Positions 5,405 to 12,871 are shown, numbered from the stretch's first letter. The stretch is 13,671 bases of DNA from Microcaldota archaeon (GCA_021785805.1 JAJYEJ010000022.1:1-13671), one strand, 5' to 3'. The notes: generated by a model from the sequence alone, not told the origin. Translations and numbers: made by a program.

Positions 5405-8284
5405 ATGAATAGGAGGGTGCAACGGAAGGGTGAGAAGAAGCGCATCATGGCATATGCCGCAATAGCGGCGATTATAGCCATAGCGGCACTCGCAGTGGTG
5501 TTCCTGAGCGGCAAGAACAGTACCAACGGGATTCAGTTAAGCACAGGCACCACGCCCACGTATGCACACCTGTCCACGGCAGGATTCGCCCTTGTGGCGC
5601 CCCAAGACGTGCTTTCTGGCAACCAGCGTTTCGTAGCCCTGGCTAAGGAAAAGTACGACTTCCTATACGCCAACGCTTCCGATGTCAAGGGGGTGGAGAA
5701 CGCATCGTTCATAGTGATTGTCGTCAACAGCACCACGACACAGTATTCCCAGATCGCCATGCAGCTTGTGAATAGCACGGTTCTGGATTACGCCGTCTAT
5801 AATACTACCGGGATCATACTGAGCAGGAGGGGCGTCTGGGACCAGAACCAGACCGTATTCATATTAGCCGGATACAGGAACAGCAGCTCCCTCACCGACG
5901 CACTGCTCAGTTTCTTCGTCAGGTCTCCAGTGTACGCACCAAGGCGTATGCCCGCGATGTTCATAAGCGCGAACGGGACGAAGCTGCCGCCAGGGATGTC
6001 CAGGACCGGTGTCAAGGACCCGATGCTCGACGCGTACCTTAACGGCGCTTATGAGCTTGGGCCAGGAGATCGCGCCCTAATGCAGAACTACAGTTATTAC
6101 CTTAACTTCGCGTATGTCCTATATCAGGCCCCGTTCTATGATTCAATAAATCCGGGTTTCTCAGGTAATGCATCAGGCCAGGGCCTTCCGTACTCCGCAA
6201 GCATGTGCGTTCCACCACCTCCTCCGCCAGACAGCGCCTCCATGTGCATAGGAGACTACATAGCGATGCCGATGTTCCAGGTCGGTTCGGCGGCCCCATC
6301 GCAGCCCCAATGGTCGCTATCCAGCGGCTCCTGCGACATTTTCGGCATCGATGACTGCATAGACACGACCGGGTGGGCGGCATCAGGGCTAAACCCGCAG
6401 CTTCGGTTCAACCGCGTGCCAAGCGTCCTGTATGGTTTCACATACACCGGAAGCCCGATACCGCCATCGCTCACCGGAACTACCGGCCCGTTATCCAGTT
6501 ACGATCCGTTTACATGGTGGTTCTACGGCCCAGGGTCGTACGGGACGTCGACGGTCGGTGTGCAACAGAACATCATAGCGCAGAACCAGACACAGGTGCT
6601 TATGGACGCCGGTGTGGGCGTCTTCTCCACACCGTATGGAGAGACATCTTCAGGCGGCGCCACCACATATAACGAAAGCAACAGCACATACTCATGCTCC
6701 TCAAGCAGTTGCGGCATATCGTTCAACTACGCGATATACGCTGCGATGTCGGAATCGTCGACCATACCTGGGTCAGCCACCGTAATATCCCCTGCCAACT
6801 TCACGGTACAGCCAGGCACCGGTTACTATCCGCTCTTCGACCCGGTTACGCTCAGCACGCCCAAGTCGGTAAGGACGTCAGCCGCGACATACTATTTCAG
6901 CTACTGGAGCGTGTACTCCAGCGTAGGCGTCAAGCAGTATTACCAGAGGTACAACACCAACAACGCCACGTTCCAGATCGTAGGGCCGACGCAGGCGCAG
7001 GCGGTCTATACGAGGAGCGTCGCCCCCGGAAACGTCTCTGTAGCGTCGGGGTTCATGACACCCAGCACTTTCCAGACATGCCCGCCTCCGCTCAACTGCT
7101 CGCTACCGAATTCCGGATTCGTGCCTATAAACAATGTGAGCTTCACGATCGAAAGCGCCAACAAGACAATCACATACTCTAATATCACCGACAGCAAGGG
7201 CAGATTCGTCACTCCGGTGCTTCCGGGCGGATGCTATGACGTAAGTGCGGAGAAGGATGGATACTCATTCGTAATCCTCCCAGAGCCATTGTGCGTGAAC
7301 GGCCGCAGCGCGGTCGACCTGATAGACTTGAGCCCTTATGTATTCGACATCATGTGGCCCAGCGGCTATGCTTATGGCACCGCTCCAATCAGCCACAGCG
7401 TCCCGCTGTCGCTTAGACTGGGCTATCCGGCAGGGGGAACGGCATCAAACGTATCGGTCAGGGCATCGACCACGTCGGGGTCCATAAACGCCAGCGAGAC
7501 CACCTCATCCAACGGTACGGCAACCTTCATATGGGATACCGGAAGCGCCAGCGGAATATATGATATAAACTTCACCGCTACGGGGTTATTCACCCCTCCT
7601 ACGACATACTCGGTTCCAGTTGTGGTCTATTCAAAGGGCTATCCGTCGCCAATGGTCAGCGTCAGCCTGCAGAACAGCAGCGAGACGCTTTTCGCCGGGC
7701 AGTCCTTCAATGACCAGGTCAAAGTGCAAGTCTGCAGGTTCTCCTTCAACCCTAATGCGAACATAACACAGTCATGCAATGATGCAGCTCCGTTCTACAT
7801 GTCGATATCCGGGATTCCTATCAACACTAACGCTACGTTCAGCCAGAACCCGATACCTGGCAACGCGCTCGACCCGAACGGCACAACATCTCTCGGAGTA
7901 ACGGTAAGCAAGCTCAGCGTGCCCGGGGTGTACAACGCTACGGTTACCGCGACCGTGAAGCTCAGCAACGGCACTTCATATTCGGGCACGGCTCCGCTGA
8001 TGATAGACCTGCTTCAGCCGCAGTCATGCGGCGGCGACGGGGGCATAAGCGGACAGGTCCTTAACAGGGACGGTTCACCTACTCCGGCCAACGTGACGGT
8101 CACCTCCATCGCGAACGACACTGTAGTTTACAGGGCTTATACCGGAAACGGCCAGTTCGACACCGGCTACTCCATAGTCCCCGGAAAGTACAACGTAACC
8201 GCATACTCCCAATACGGCATGTATATATACAACAGCACCATTATCAATGTCGTATCGTGCAAGATCCTTTCGGTCGTGGTCTAG
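5405..8284 (+). CDS. Large N-anchored, sequon-rich cell-surface protein with carboxypeptidase-regulatory-like domains
   Basis: A 959-residue envelope protein. Residues 1-14 are strongly basic and 15-35 are a hydrophobic Ala/Ile run, giving a signal peptide or type II anchor with the rest outside the cell; there is no C-terminal membrane segment. I count at least 35 N-x-S/T sequons, as expected for an N-glycosylated archaeal surface protein. A compact N-terminal domain (about 45-190) ends in VFILAGYRNSSSLTDALLSFF. A Ser/Gly/Tyr/Pro-rich middle has a six-proline run (270-275) flanked by two SASMC repeats. A carboxypeptidase-regulatory-like beta domain (about 573-620), an Ig-like domain (about 660-750) and a second regulatory-like domain (about 879-959) follow. 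Nothing catalytic is visible. It could be an S-layer component, an adhesin or a host-contact protein. Transcription appears separate from the SRP RNA. Confidence 0.8.
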   Translation: MNRRVQRKGEKKRIMAYAAIAAIIAIAALAVVFLSGKNSTNGIQLSTGTTPTYAHLSTAGFALVAPQDVLSGNQRFVALAKEKYDFLYANASDVKGVENASFIVIVVNSTTTQYSQIAMQLVNSTVLDYAVYNTTGIILSRRGVWDQNQTVFILAGYRNSSSLTDALLSFFVRSPVYAPRRMPAMFISANGTKLPPGMSRTGVKDPMLDAYLNGAYELGPGDRALMQNYSYYLNFAYVLYQAPFYDSINPGFSGNASGQGLPYSASMCVPPPPPPDSASMCIGDYIAMPMFQVGSAAPSQPQWSLSSGSCDIFGIDDCIDTTGWAASGLNPQLRFNRVPSVLYGFTYTGSPIPPSLTGTTGPLSSYDPFTWWFYGPGSYGTSTVGVQQNIIAQNQTQVLMDAGVGVFSTPYGETSSGGATTYNESNSTYSCSSSSCGISFNYAIYAAMSESSTIPGSATVISPANFTVQPGTGYYPLFDPVTLSTPKSVRTSAATYYFSYWSVYSSVGVKQYYQRYNTNNATFQIVGPTQAQAVYTRSVAPGNVSVASGFMTPSTFQTCPPPLNCSLPNSGFVPINNVSFTIESANKTITYSNITDSKGRFVTPVLPGGCYDVSAEKDGYSFVILPEPLCVNGRSAVDLIDLSPYVFDIMWPSGYAYGTAPISHSVPLSLRLGYPAGGTASNVSVRASTTSGSINASETTSSNGTATFIWDTGSASGIYDINFTATGLFTPPTTYSVPVVVYSKGYPSPMVSVSLQNSSETLFAGQSFNDQVKVQVCRFSFNPNANITQSCNDAAPFYMSISGIPINTNATFSQNPIPGNALDPNGTTSLGVTVSKLSVPGVYNATVTATVKLSNGTSYSGTAPLMIDLLQPQSCGGDGGISGQVLNRDGSPTPANVTVTSIANDTVVYRAYTGNGQFDTGYSIVPGKYNVTAYSQYGMYIYNSTIINVVSCKILSVVV

Positions 8285-8295
8285 GCGAAGTTATT

Positions 8296-8307
8296 AAATT
8301 AATTATA
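8296..8307 (+). promoter_or_regulatory. TATA region of the tRNA-Ser gene
   Basis: AAATTAATTATA lies 23-34 bases before the first base of the tRNA and 12 bases after the surface-protein stop codon, in the only strongly AT-rich stretch of this gap. Confidence 0.45.
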
Positions 8308-8329
8308 CCATGTGAAATACATTCTAAAT

Positions 8330-8415
8330 GCCGGGTTCGCCTAGTGGTAGGGCGGCAGCCTGCTAAGCTGTTTAGTCAGAAATGGCTTTCGCGAGTTCGA
8401 ATCTCGCACCCGGCG
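8330..8415 (+). tRNA. tRNA-Ser (anticodon GCT)
   Basis: The 86 bases fold completely: acceptor GCCGGGT/ACCCGGC, D stem GCC/GGC, anticodon stem GCAGC/GCTGT around loop CTGCTAA with anticodon GCT at 8362-8364, a 5-bp variable arm AGTCA/TGGCT, and T arm GCGAG-TTCGAAT-CTCGC. The long (type II) variable arm and the GCT anticodon identify serine reading AGC/AGT. The discriminator is G8415, followed by CCT, so CCA is not fully encoded and must be added by the CCA-adding enzyme. There is no intron. It follows the surface-protein gene by 45 bases. Confidence 0.95.
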
Positions 8416-8440
8416 CCTCATATTTCCCCCAGAAAGGTTT

Positions 8441-8646
8441 TCATATCTCTTCTGGTTTCGGCATCTCCGCCTCCAATCAATCAGGCTCTTCCGCTGCCTC
8501 CGCATGTTCCAGATGTGTCACTATCGCCTCCATCGCACTGGTGCCATGGGCGTTCAGTGTCCAATCGGAAGCCGTCACATCAACCCGTGAAGACCCTCAT
8601 CAGGTATCCTGGAAGCGATGAAGCGCGTCTCCTCTAGTTGAGGCAT
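8441..8646 (-). pseudogene. Possible small genes or decayed gene downstream of the Nudix gene
   Basis: Between the Nudix stop and the tRNA the minus strand holds short frames that read like protein but are broken. ATG 8646 to TGA 8575 gives MPQLEETRFIASRIPDEGLH and three more residues. In the -1 frame, GTG 8578 to TGA 8477 gives 33 residues including NAHGTSAMEAIVTHLEHAE. After that stop the same frame continues through GGAGGCGGAG to a 7-codon ATG frame (8464-8441). The amphipathic, acidic, ATA/GCG-using codons look like those of neighbouring genes. It may be a gene broken by a -1 frameshift and a nonsense codon, two tiny coupled genes (the ATG-TGA/GTG overlap allows it), or chance. No family was recognised. 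Confidence 0.25.
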
Positions 8647-8654
8647 CAGGCCCT

Positions 8655-9173
8655 TCAGCCACGCCTTGAAAATGCATCTATCGTGGCTGAAATCTCTTCC
8701 GGTATCCCAAGGATGCACGGATAATCCTTCACCTCATCCGCATTGACCCATGCATGGTCCGTGAACGCCCCCTCCTCAACCTTCACTTCTCCCGATTTAT
8801 ACCTCGCCGCAAATTTCAGCAGGACGACAGGTATTCCATCAGGCCTTACGAACACTACGTTGTTGATATAGGTTAGCTCCGGATATATCTCGATGCCAGC
8901 CTCCTCCCTGACCTCTCTCTGGGCTAGCTTTCCTACGGCGTTCTCGAAGTCGATGACGTCGCCGTTCATCCTTGTCGGATTATCCAGGTCTAGGTCTCCC
9001 CATTCCAGCTTGCCTCCAGGTACGGCGTATCTCTCAGGGTGCACCTTCTCTCTCCTGTCCCTCTTGAGGATAAGGCATCTTCCGTCGCTCTCCCTGTACA
9101 CTACAACGTTCGTCACGAAGTAGAAAAGCTTGTTCCGCTTCGCCTGGTCTATGCTGATACTCTCCGCAGGCAC
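8655..9173 (-). CDS. Nudix hydrolase
   Basis: A 172-residue member of the Nudix family, which cleaves nucleoside diphosphates linked to another group (NTPs, NDP-sugars, ADP-ribose). The fold opens with FVTNVVVYRESDGRCLILKRD, then YAVPGGKLEWGD (about 49-60) and AQREVREEAGIEI (about 84-96), supplying the catalytic REVREEAG core. The Nudix box is not continuous: about 20 extra residues, rich in Asp and Asn, lie between GGKLEWGD and the REV helix. The C-terminal half includes VVLLKFAARY and DHAWVNADEVKDYP, typical of the fold. GTG 9173 is chosen because GAGGT (minus strand 9184-9180) is 6 bases before it. It lies 59 bases after glutamate dehydrogenase on the same strand, probably co-transcribed. 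The substrate cannot be called. Confidence 0.9.
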   Translation of the reverse strand: MPAESISIDQAKRNKLFYFVTNVVVYRESDGRCLILKRDRREKVHPERYAVPGGKLEWGDLDLDNPTRMNGDVIDFENAVGKLAQREVREEAGIEIYPELTYINNVVFVRPDGIPVVLLKFAARYKSGEVKVEEGAFTDHAWVNADEVKDYPCILGIPEEISATIDAFSRRG

Positions 9174-9186
9174 GCCATTACCTCTT

Positions 9187-9198
9187 CACCGATCGGTG
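9187..9198. repeat. Perfect 12-bp palindrome before the Nudix start
   Basis: CACCGATCGGTG is its own reverse complement and lies directly upstream of the Nudix SD site in the gdhA-Nudix gap. It could be a dimer-binding operator or, in RNA, a small hairpin near the ribosome-binding site; chance is also possible for one copy. Confidence 0.5.
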
Positions 9199-9232
9199 TC
9201 TCTCCCTCCCATATTCGCATCGGTCCGGCGGA

Positions 9233-10504
9233 TCAATACCATCCCCTTACCTTCATCGCCTTAGCCACCCTGTCAACGGCGACTATGTATGCCGCTGTCC
9301 GAGGGCTTATCCTCTTGCCATTGTCCATGTAAGACTTCCTCATATCAATGGTGCTCTTGAACGACTTTGTCAGGATCTTGTCGAGCTTTGCGTAGAAATC
9401 ATCGGTCTCCCAGTAATAACCGTTTATGTTCTGCACCCATTCGAAGTACGATCCGACGACACCGCCGCTGTTCACGAGGAAGTCCGGAAGGTCAAGCACC
9501 TTCTTCTCATGGAGTATTGCATCGGCTTCTGGGGTCACCGGCCCGTTGGCCAGCTCCAGCAGGAGTTTAGCCTTTATGTCGTCAGCATTGTCTCCTCTTA
9601 CCTGGTTCTCTATCGCAGCAGGTATGAGTATGTCCACATCAAGTTCCAGCAGCTTCTCGTTGCTCACCTTCTCGGCGTTCTTGCTCTTGTAGCCATCCAC
9701 GCTTCCTGTCTTGTCCTTTGCATCGTTCAGCTTCTTCAGGTCAAGGCCATCAGGGTCGTAGACCCCGCCCTTGGAGTCGCTTATCGCCACCACGTTAGCC
9801 CCGAACATCTTCTTCGACAGGGTGTATGCGTACATCCCGGCGTTCCCGAATCCCTGAACGGCTATCTTCGCCTTCTTCAGGTCTATCTTCAGCATCTTCG
9901 CCGCTTCCCTCATGATATACATCGCTCCCATCGCGGTGGAGTCCTTCCTCCCCTCAGAGCCCCATATCTCCACAGGCTTCCCGGTTATGACTCCCCACTC
10001 ATTATGCCTCACTATGTTCGAGTATTCGTCCATCATCCATGCCATGATCTGCGGCGTGGTGTAGACGTCGGGCGCAGGTATGTCCACGTCCGGTCCTATG
10101 TACCTGCCCAATGACCTTATGTACGCCCTGGACAGGCTCTCGAGCTCCCTCTCGTCCATGCCCTTCGGGTCGCAGATTATTCCGCCCTTTGCGCCTCCGT
10201 ACGGTATATTGGCAAGAGAGCACTTCCATGTCATCCACGCCGATAGCGCCTTTACCGTGTCGATGTTCTCCTGAGGGTGGAACCTTATGCCTCCCTTGGT
10301 AGGTCCTCTCGCGTCATTGTACTGGACCCTGAATCCGGTGTAAGTGTGGACCTGCTTGTCGGACATCCTTACGGGTATATTAACGGTCAGGGTCCGCATA
10401 GGTTCCCTGAGTATGGCGTGAGCCTGCCTGTCGAGATTCATCGTCTCTGCCGCTGTGTCAAGCTGAGCCTGTGCTATCTTAAATGGATTCAACTCTTCTG
10501 CCAT
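9233..10504 (-). CDS. gdhA: Glutamate dehydrogenase
   Basis: Hexameric enzyme interconverting glutamate with 2-oxoglutarate and ammonia, using NAD(P). Numbered from ATG 10504 (423 residues, normal for archaeal GDH): PTKGGIRFHP (68-77) with substrate-binding K70, the WKCSL segment (93-97), PYGGAKGGI (101-109) with catalytic K106, GPDVDIPAPDV (137-147), the Rossmann loop GFGNAG (218-223), and VAISDSKGGVY after the second strand, where the Asp fits NAD-type binding but does not settle cofactor use. The C-terminal NSGGVVGSYFEWVQN is the family signature. The frame also opens at GTG 10513, but the TATA at 10532-10541 predicts transcription from about 10511, favouring ATG 10504 with a very short leader. 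It probably forms a unit with the Nudix gene downstream. Confidence 0.96.
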   Translation of the reverse strand: MAEELNPFKIAQAQLDTAAETMNLDRQAHAILREPMRTLTVNIPVRMSDKQVHTYTGFRVQYNDARGPTKGGIRFHPQENIDTVKALSAWMTWKCSLANIPYGGAKGGIICDPKGMDERELESLSRAYIRSLGRYIGPDVDIPAPDVYTTPQIMAWMMDEYSNIVRHNEWGVITGKPVEIWGSEGRKDSTAMGAMYIMREAAKMLKIDLKKAKIAVQGFGNAGMYAYTLSKKMFGANVVAISDSKGGVYDPDGLDLKKLNDAKDKTGSVDGYKSKNAEKVSNEKLLELDVDILIPAAIENQVRGDNADDIKAKLLLELANGPVTPEADAILHEKKVLDLPDFLVNSGGVVGSYFEWVQNINGYYWETDDFYAKLDKILTKSFKSTIDMRKSYMDNGKRISPRTAAYIVAVDRVAKAMKVRGWY

Positions 10505-10531
10505 AGAAATCACAATATGAAATTCAAACGC

Positions 10532-10541
10532 AAATTCTTAT
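10532..10541 (-). promoter_or_regulatory. TATA box of gdhA
   Basis: On the minus strand the sequence reads ATAAGAATTT, centred about 26 bases before a predicted transcription start near 10511. This is the main reason to prefer ATG 10504 as the start of gdhA. Confidence 0.45.
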
Positions 10542-10570
10542 TCCTTTAGGTGCGTCATGGAAACGACACT

Positions 10571-10596
10571 GCCGTAACGGCTGCGATACGCATGCG
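10571..10596. repeat. Paired short inverted repeats between gdhA and the pilin gene
   Basis: GCCGTAACGGC (10571-10581) is a perfect 5-bp inverted repeat around one base, and CGCATGCG (10589-10596) is a perfect palindrome on the next turn of the helix. They lie upstream of both divergent TATA boxes, a plausible place for an operator. No known binding-site consensus was recognised. Confidence 0.35.
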
Positions 10597-10642
10597 AACC
10601 GGATAAATGGAACACCCCAATCGGCGGTTTCCTTGAGAAACG

Positions 10643-10687
10643 TTTAAATACCTATCCTACAATACATAAAAAGTAAAATTTAGGTGG
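10643..10687 (+). promoter_or_regulatory. TATA box and SD site of the second pilin gene
   Basis: TTTAAATA (10643-10650) predicts transcription from about 10673, giving a leader of about 20 bases. AGGTGG (10682-10687) is 5 bases before ATG 10693 and overlaps the upstream GTG at 10684, so the ATG is the likely start. Confidence 0.6.
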
Positions 10688-10692
10688 AAAAT

Positions 10693-11247
10693 ATGTTCCA
10701 AAATAACAAAGGCATCTCTAGTAGAAAAGGACAGAGTGCTATGGAATATCTGATGACCTATGGATGGGCCATCCTGATAATAGCCGTAGTACTTGGCGCA
10801 CTGTTCGCACTTGGGGTATTCAGCGGCTCGACGCTGCTCGGTACCTCTTGCGTAGCAAGCCCAGGATATCTCTGCTCGAACCCGATAATGTTGGCAAACA
10901 ACCCGTACGCTGATACGCTTACCGTAACAGTGGGCCAGAACACCGGTAACACGCACAGCGATGCGTACATCTGGTGCGGCAACCAGTCGTCTACGATGAA
11001 CAGCAACGGTGCTGGTTTCACCGGCGGCAACGCTATCGCAAACGAGATCAACGGCGGTACATTGGCTAGCGGCACAGAGTACTCGATAACCCTGCAATGC
11101 GCAGGATTCCCGGGCACAATGGGCGCGAACAACGGGGCAGTGACGACAGTGGGCACAGCGTTCACAGGGTACCTGTGGGAAGTGTATCAGTCCGGCACGA
11201 CCAACGTCGTGACGAAGATCGCTACCGTAACAGTGAAGCTATCCTAA
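10693..11247 (+). CDS. Pilin-like protein with class III signal peptide
   Basis: A complete 184-residue secreted protein. The leader MFQNNKGISSRKG is short and basic, cleaved before Q14; the mature end QSAMEYLMTYGWAIL keeps E at +5, the Q-x-S-x-E pattern recognised by archaeal prepilin peptidase, followed by a hydrophobic helix (about 22-40). The exported part (about 45-184) is rich in Gly, Asn, Thr and Ser, with few charges, as expected for a beta-sandwich filament subunit. C56 and C64 (C-x7-C) mirror the spacing in the left-edge pilin, and two later cysteines could form a second disulfide. An upstream in-frame GTG (10684) is rejected because the SD AGGTGG covers it. It stands alone with its own promoter and terminator, so abundant monocistronic expression is likely. 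Whether it builds a pilus, an archaellum-like filament or an anchored layer is unknown. Confidence 0.88.
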   Translation: MFQNNKGISSRKGQSAMEYLMTYGWAILIIAVVLGALFALGVFSGSTLLGTSCVASPGYLCSNPIMLANNPYADTLTVTVGQNTGNTHSDAYIWCGNQSSTMNSNGAGFTGGNAIANEINGGTLASGTEYSITLQCAGFPGTMGANNGAVTTVGTAFTGYLWEVYQSGTTNVVTKIATVTVKLS

Positions 11248-11297
11248 TCAAATAGGATAACTTCATTTTCTTTTTCTTCTTCTTTCCTTCTTTTTAT
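11241..11297 (+). terminator. Hairpin plus T-rich terminator after the pilin gene
   Basis: ATCCTA (11241-11246) and TAGGAT (11253-11258) form a perfect 6-bp stem with a 6-base loop, and the stem includes the TAA stop codon. A long pyrimidine tract with runs of T follows (about 11264-11299). Oligo-T tracts are the main archaeal termination signal. Confidence 0.6.
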
Positions 11298-11310
11298 CTT
11301 TCATATCGGA

Positions 11311-11322
11311 TAGCCTAGGCTA
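11311..11322. repeat. Perfect 12-bp palindrome between convergent genes
   Basis: TAGCCTAGGCTA is its own reverse complement, lying between the pilin terminator and the end of dph2. It might assist 3' end formation of dph2, but lacks a T tract on that strand close by. Confidence 0.4.
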
Positions 11323-11359
11323 TGCCCTGTTGCTTTCCTGTTCCCATGAGAATAAGGCG

Positions 11360-12289
11360 TTAGTCCCGCCGCCTGCCGGCCTTAAGCTCCTCCTTCATCC
11401 TTAAGGCTTCCATGAGCTCATTCGCGCTCAGGAGAGGCTTCCTTGTCCTGTCGATATCGTCTACCGATATCCTTGGGCATGCCGTGTTCACCAGCGCATC
11501 GAACTCCAGCATGTTGTTTATCGAGTCGAAATCAAACGTGTTCGCGACCAGTATCTCAGCATCGAAACCGGCTCTCTCCACCCTTTCCTTGATTATCCTG
11601 GCAAGGTTCATGTTGTGCTGGCCATTCTTCGTACTGACCAGTATGCCGAACCTCTTTGCGTCAAGCGCCCTCATTACCTTGCCCATGCTCCTCTTCCTGA
11701 AGGTATCCCTCAGGCGGTCGATCCTCTCTATCTTATTCTCGAATGGCTCTATGACGAGGAACGGCTTCTTTGTCGCAAGCAATGCGCCAAGGGGGTGGAA
11801 CATGCCGCCTCCGAAGTAGACGTGCATGTCGACCTTCTGGTCCACCGATGCGGCGCTGCCTATGTCGCAGCCAAGTATCTGCCCCTTCCTCTTCGCGAAT
11901 CCGTACGGTGTGCCCACGACAACGGTCTTCCCGTTCCCTTCGTAGAACTTCCTTATCTCATCAAGCTGGTGTATGTGTTGTATGGTCGTCATTACTGATA
12001 TGGTCTTCGCCCCTTCCATCTGCGCAAGGGACTCCCCGAGGAGCGTCAGCGGAGCATCTATCCGGTACTCTATGTACTCCACATTGAAATCGACGTGGTG
12101 GAACTCGGCATGGCCGAAGTGGATGAGCTTATCTGCCTTTATGTTCCTGGCCTCGTCAAGCGCAAGGTCGCAGGCGCCGAAGGTGGGCGAAGCCGAGATG
12201 AAGACCTCATTGCCATCCTTCTCCAACGCCTTTGCATGCGCTAGCGCCTTCTGTTTTAACCCCTCAGGAAATTGGAGCAGTATTCGCAT
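11360..12289 (-). CDS. dph2: Diphthamide biosynthesis enzyme Dph2 (2-(3-amino-3-carboxypropyl)histidine synthase)
   Basis: Non-canonical radical-SAM enzyme that transfers the 3-amino-3-carboxypropyl group of S-adenosylmethionine to a histidine of elongation factor aEF2, the first step of diphthamide synthesis. The 309-residue protein keeps the three widely spaced cysteines that bind the [4Fe-4S] cluster, one per domain: C40 (FGACD), C141 (LGCDIG) and C271 (NTACPR), the family pattern. ATG 12289 begins MRILLQFPEGL, the family-typical first strand, so the start is firm. In archaea a single Dph2 acts as a homodimer. It follows the L10e gene by 54 bases on the same strand and may be co-transcribed; no strong TATA is seen in that gap. 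Confidence 0.95.
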   Translation of the reverse strand: MRILLQFPEGLKQKALAHAKALEKDGNEVFISASPTFGACDLALDEARNIKADKLIHFGHAEFHHVDFNVEYIEYRIDAPLTLLGESLAQMEGAKTISVMTTIQHIHQLDEIRKFYEGNGKTVVVGTPYGFAKRKGQILGCDIGSAASVDQKVDMHVYFGGGMFHPLGALLATKKPFLVIEPFENKIERIDRLRDTFRKRSMGKVMRALDAKRFGILVSTKNGQHNMNLARIIKERVERAGFDAEILVANTFDFDSINNMLEFDALVNTACPRISVDDIDRTRKPLLSANELMEALRMKEELKAGRRRD

Positions 12290-12343
12290 ACGGATCAGAT
12301 AAAGCGTCGATTAACGGAAAAGATGAAAATGCGCTGACCGATA

Positions 12344-12862
12344 TCAGGCGCCTTTTACCCTGAACTTCCCGGAAAGCTTCGAGGCAGCCCTTCTTAGCGC
12401 CTCTGCGGCCACGCTCCTGTTCTCTGCCATGGTCTCTACCATGAATACAGCCTGGTTCCTCTGCACCCTTGCTGCTACTGAGATAGGCCTCCCGAATGAG
12501 TAGCTCATTCCCCTTGAAAGCCTGTCCGCCCCTGCCCCTGACATCATCTTGTGCTCCCTTATCACGTTGTGCGGATACACGCATAGCTTCAGGTGGTAGT
12601 TTTCAGGGAGGTTGTTCTCGAGGTACTTGTTTGCCATGATCCTGGCAGCCTCGAGGGAGTTGGACCTCAGCTGTATCTTGTCCTCCGCATTGAGCGTAAG
12701 CGTAAGGGTATATCCATTCTTGCGCGTCCCCGTATTGAAGACCTGCACTGCAGTGTGCGGCCTGGCTCTGATATAGTTCTTCCTCGGCTTCCTGACCGAG
12801 AACCTCGCCCAAGCCTGGGAGTTTACGTTTCTGCATGTCCTTGCAGGTCTAAGTCTTGCCAT
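12344..12862 (-). CDS. rpl10e: Large-subunit ribosomal protein L10e (uL16 family)
   Basis: Component of the 50S subunit near the A-site/peptidyl-transferase entrance, equivalent to bacterial L16. The 172-residue product starts MARLRPARTCR, and contains KNYIRARPHTAV, the LENNLPENYHLKL helix and strand, VYPHNVIREHKMMSGAGADR (the conserved loop near the tRNA), and FGRPISVAARV, all family hallmarks. The frame also opens at GTG 12871, but ATG 12862 is preferred because it gives the usual N-terminus and an AGGATG SD-like stretch precedes it by 8 bases. It is divergent from ftsZ and heads the L10e-dph2 unit. Pairing a ribosomal gene with an aEF2-modification gene groups two translation functions. 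Confidence 0.96.
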   Translation of the reverse strand: MARLRPARTCRNVNSQAWARFSVRKPRKNYIRARPHTAVQVFNTGTRKNGYTLTLTLNAEDKIQLRSNSLEAARIMANKYLENNLPENYHLKLCVYPHNVIREHKMMSGAGADRLSRGMSYSFGRPISVAARVQRNQAVFMVETMAENRSVAAEALRRAASKLSGKFRVKGA

Positions 12863-12871
12863 CGCGAACAC

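Noticed and set aside
5037..5422. Several 60-100 codon frames in the 4936-5404 gap
   Set aside because: They lie over the SRP RNA on both strands; the RNA's nested helices and S-domain core explain the sequence better.
6694..7182. Plus-strand frame of 162 codons inside the surface-protein gene
   Set aside because: Out-of-frame shadow rich in Arg, Gln and His; the surface frame has continuous sequons and domain structure through the same bases.
8257..8637. Plus-strand frames crossing the tRNA (126 and 79 codons)
   Set aside because: They start in the surface-protein end or inside the tRNA and have no start signals; coding across a complete tRNA is not credible.
9509..10114. Plus-strand frame of 201 codons
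   Set aside because: Antisense to glutamate dehydrogenase; no motif and a shadow-like composition.
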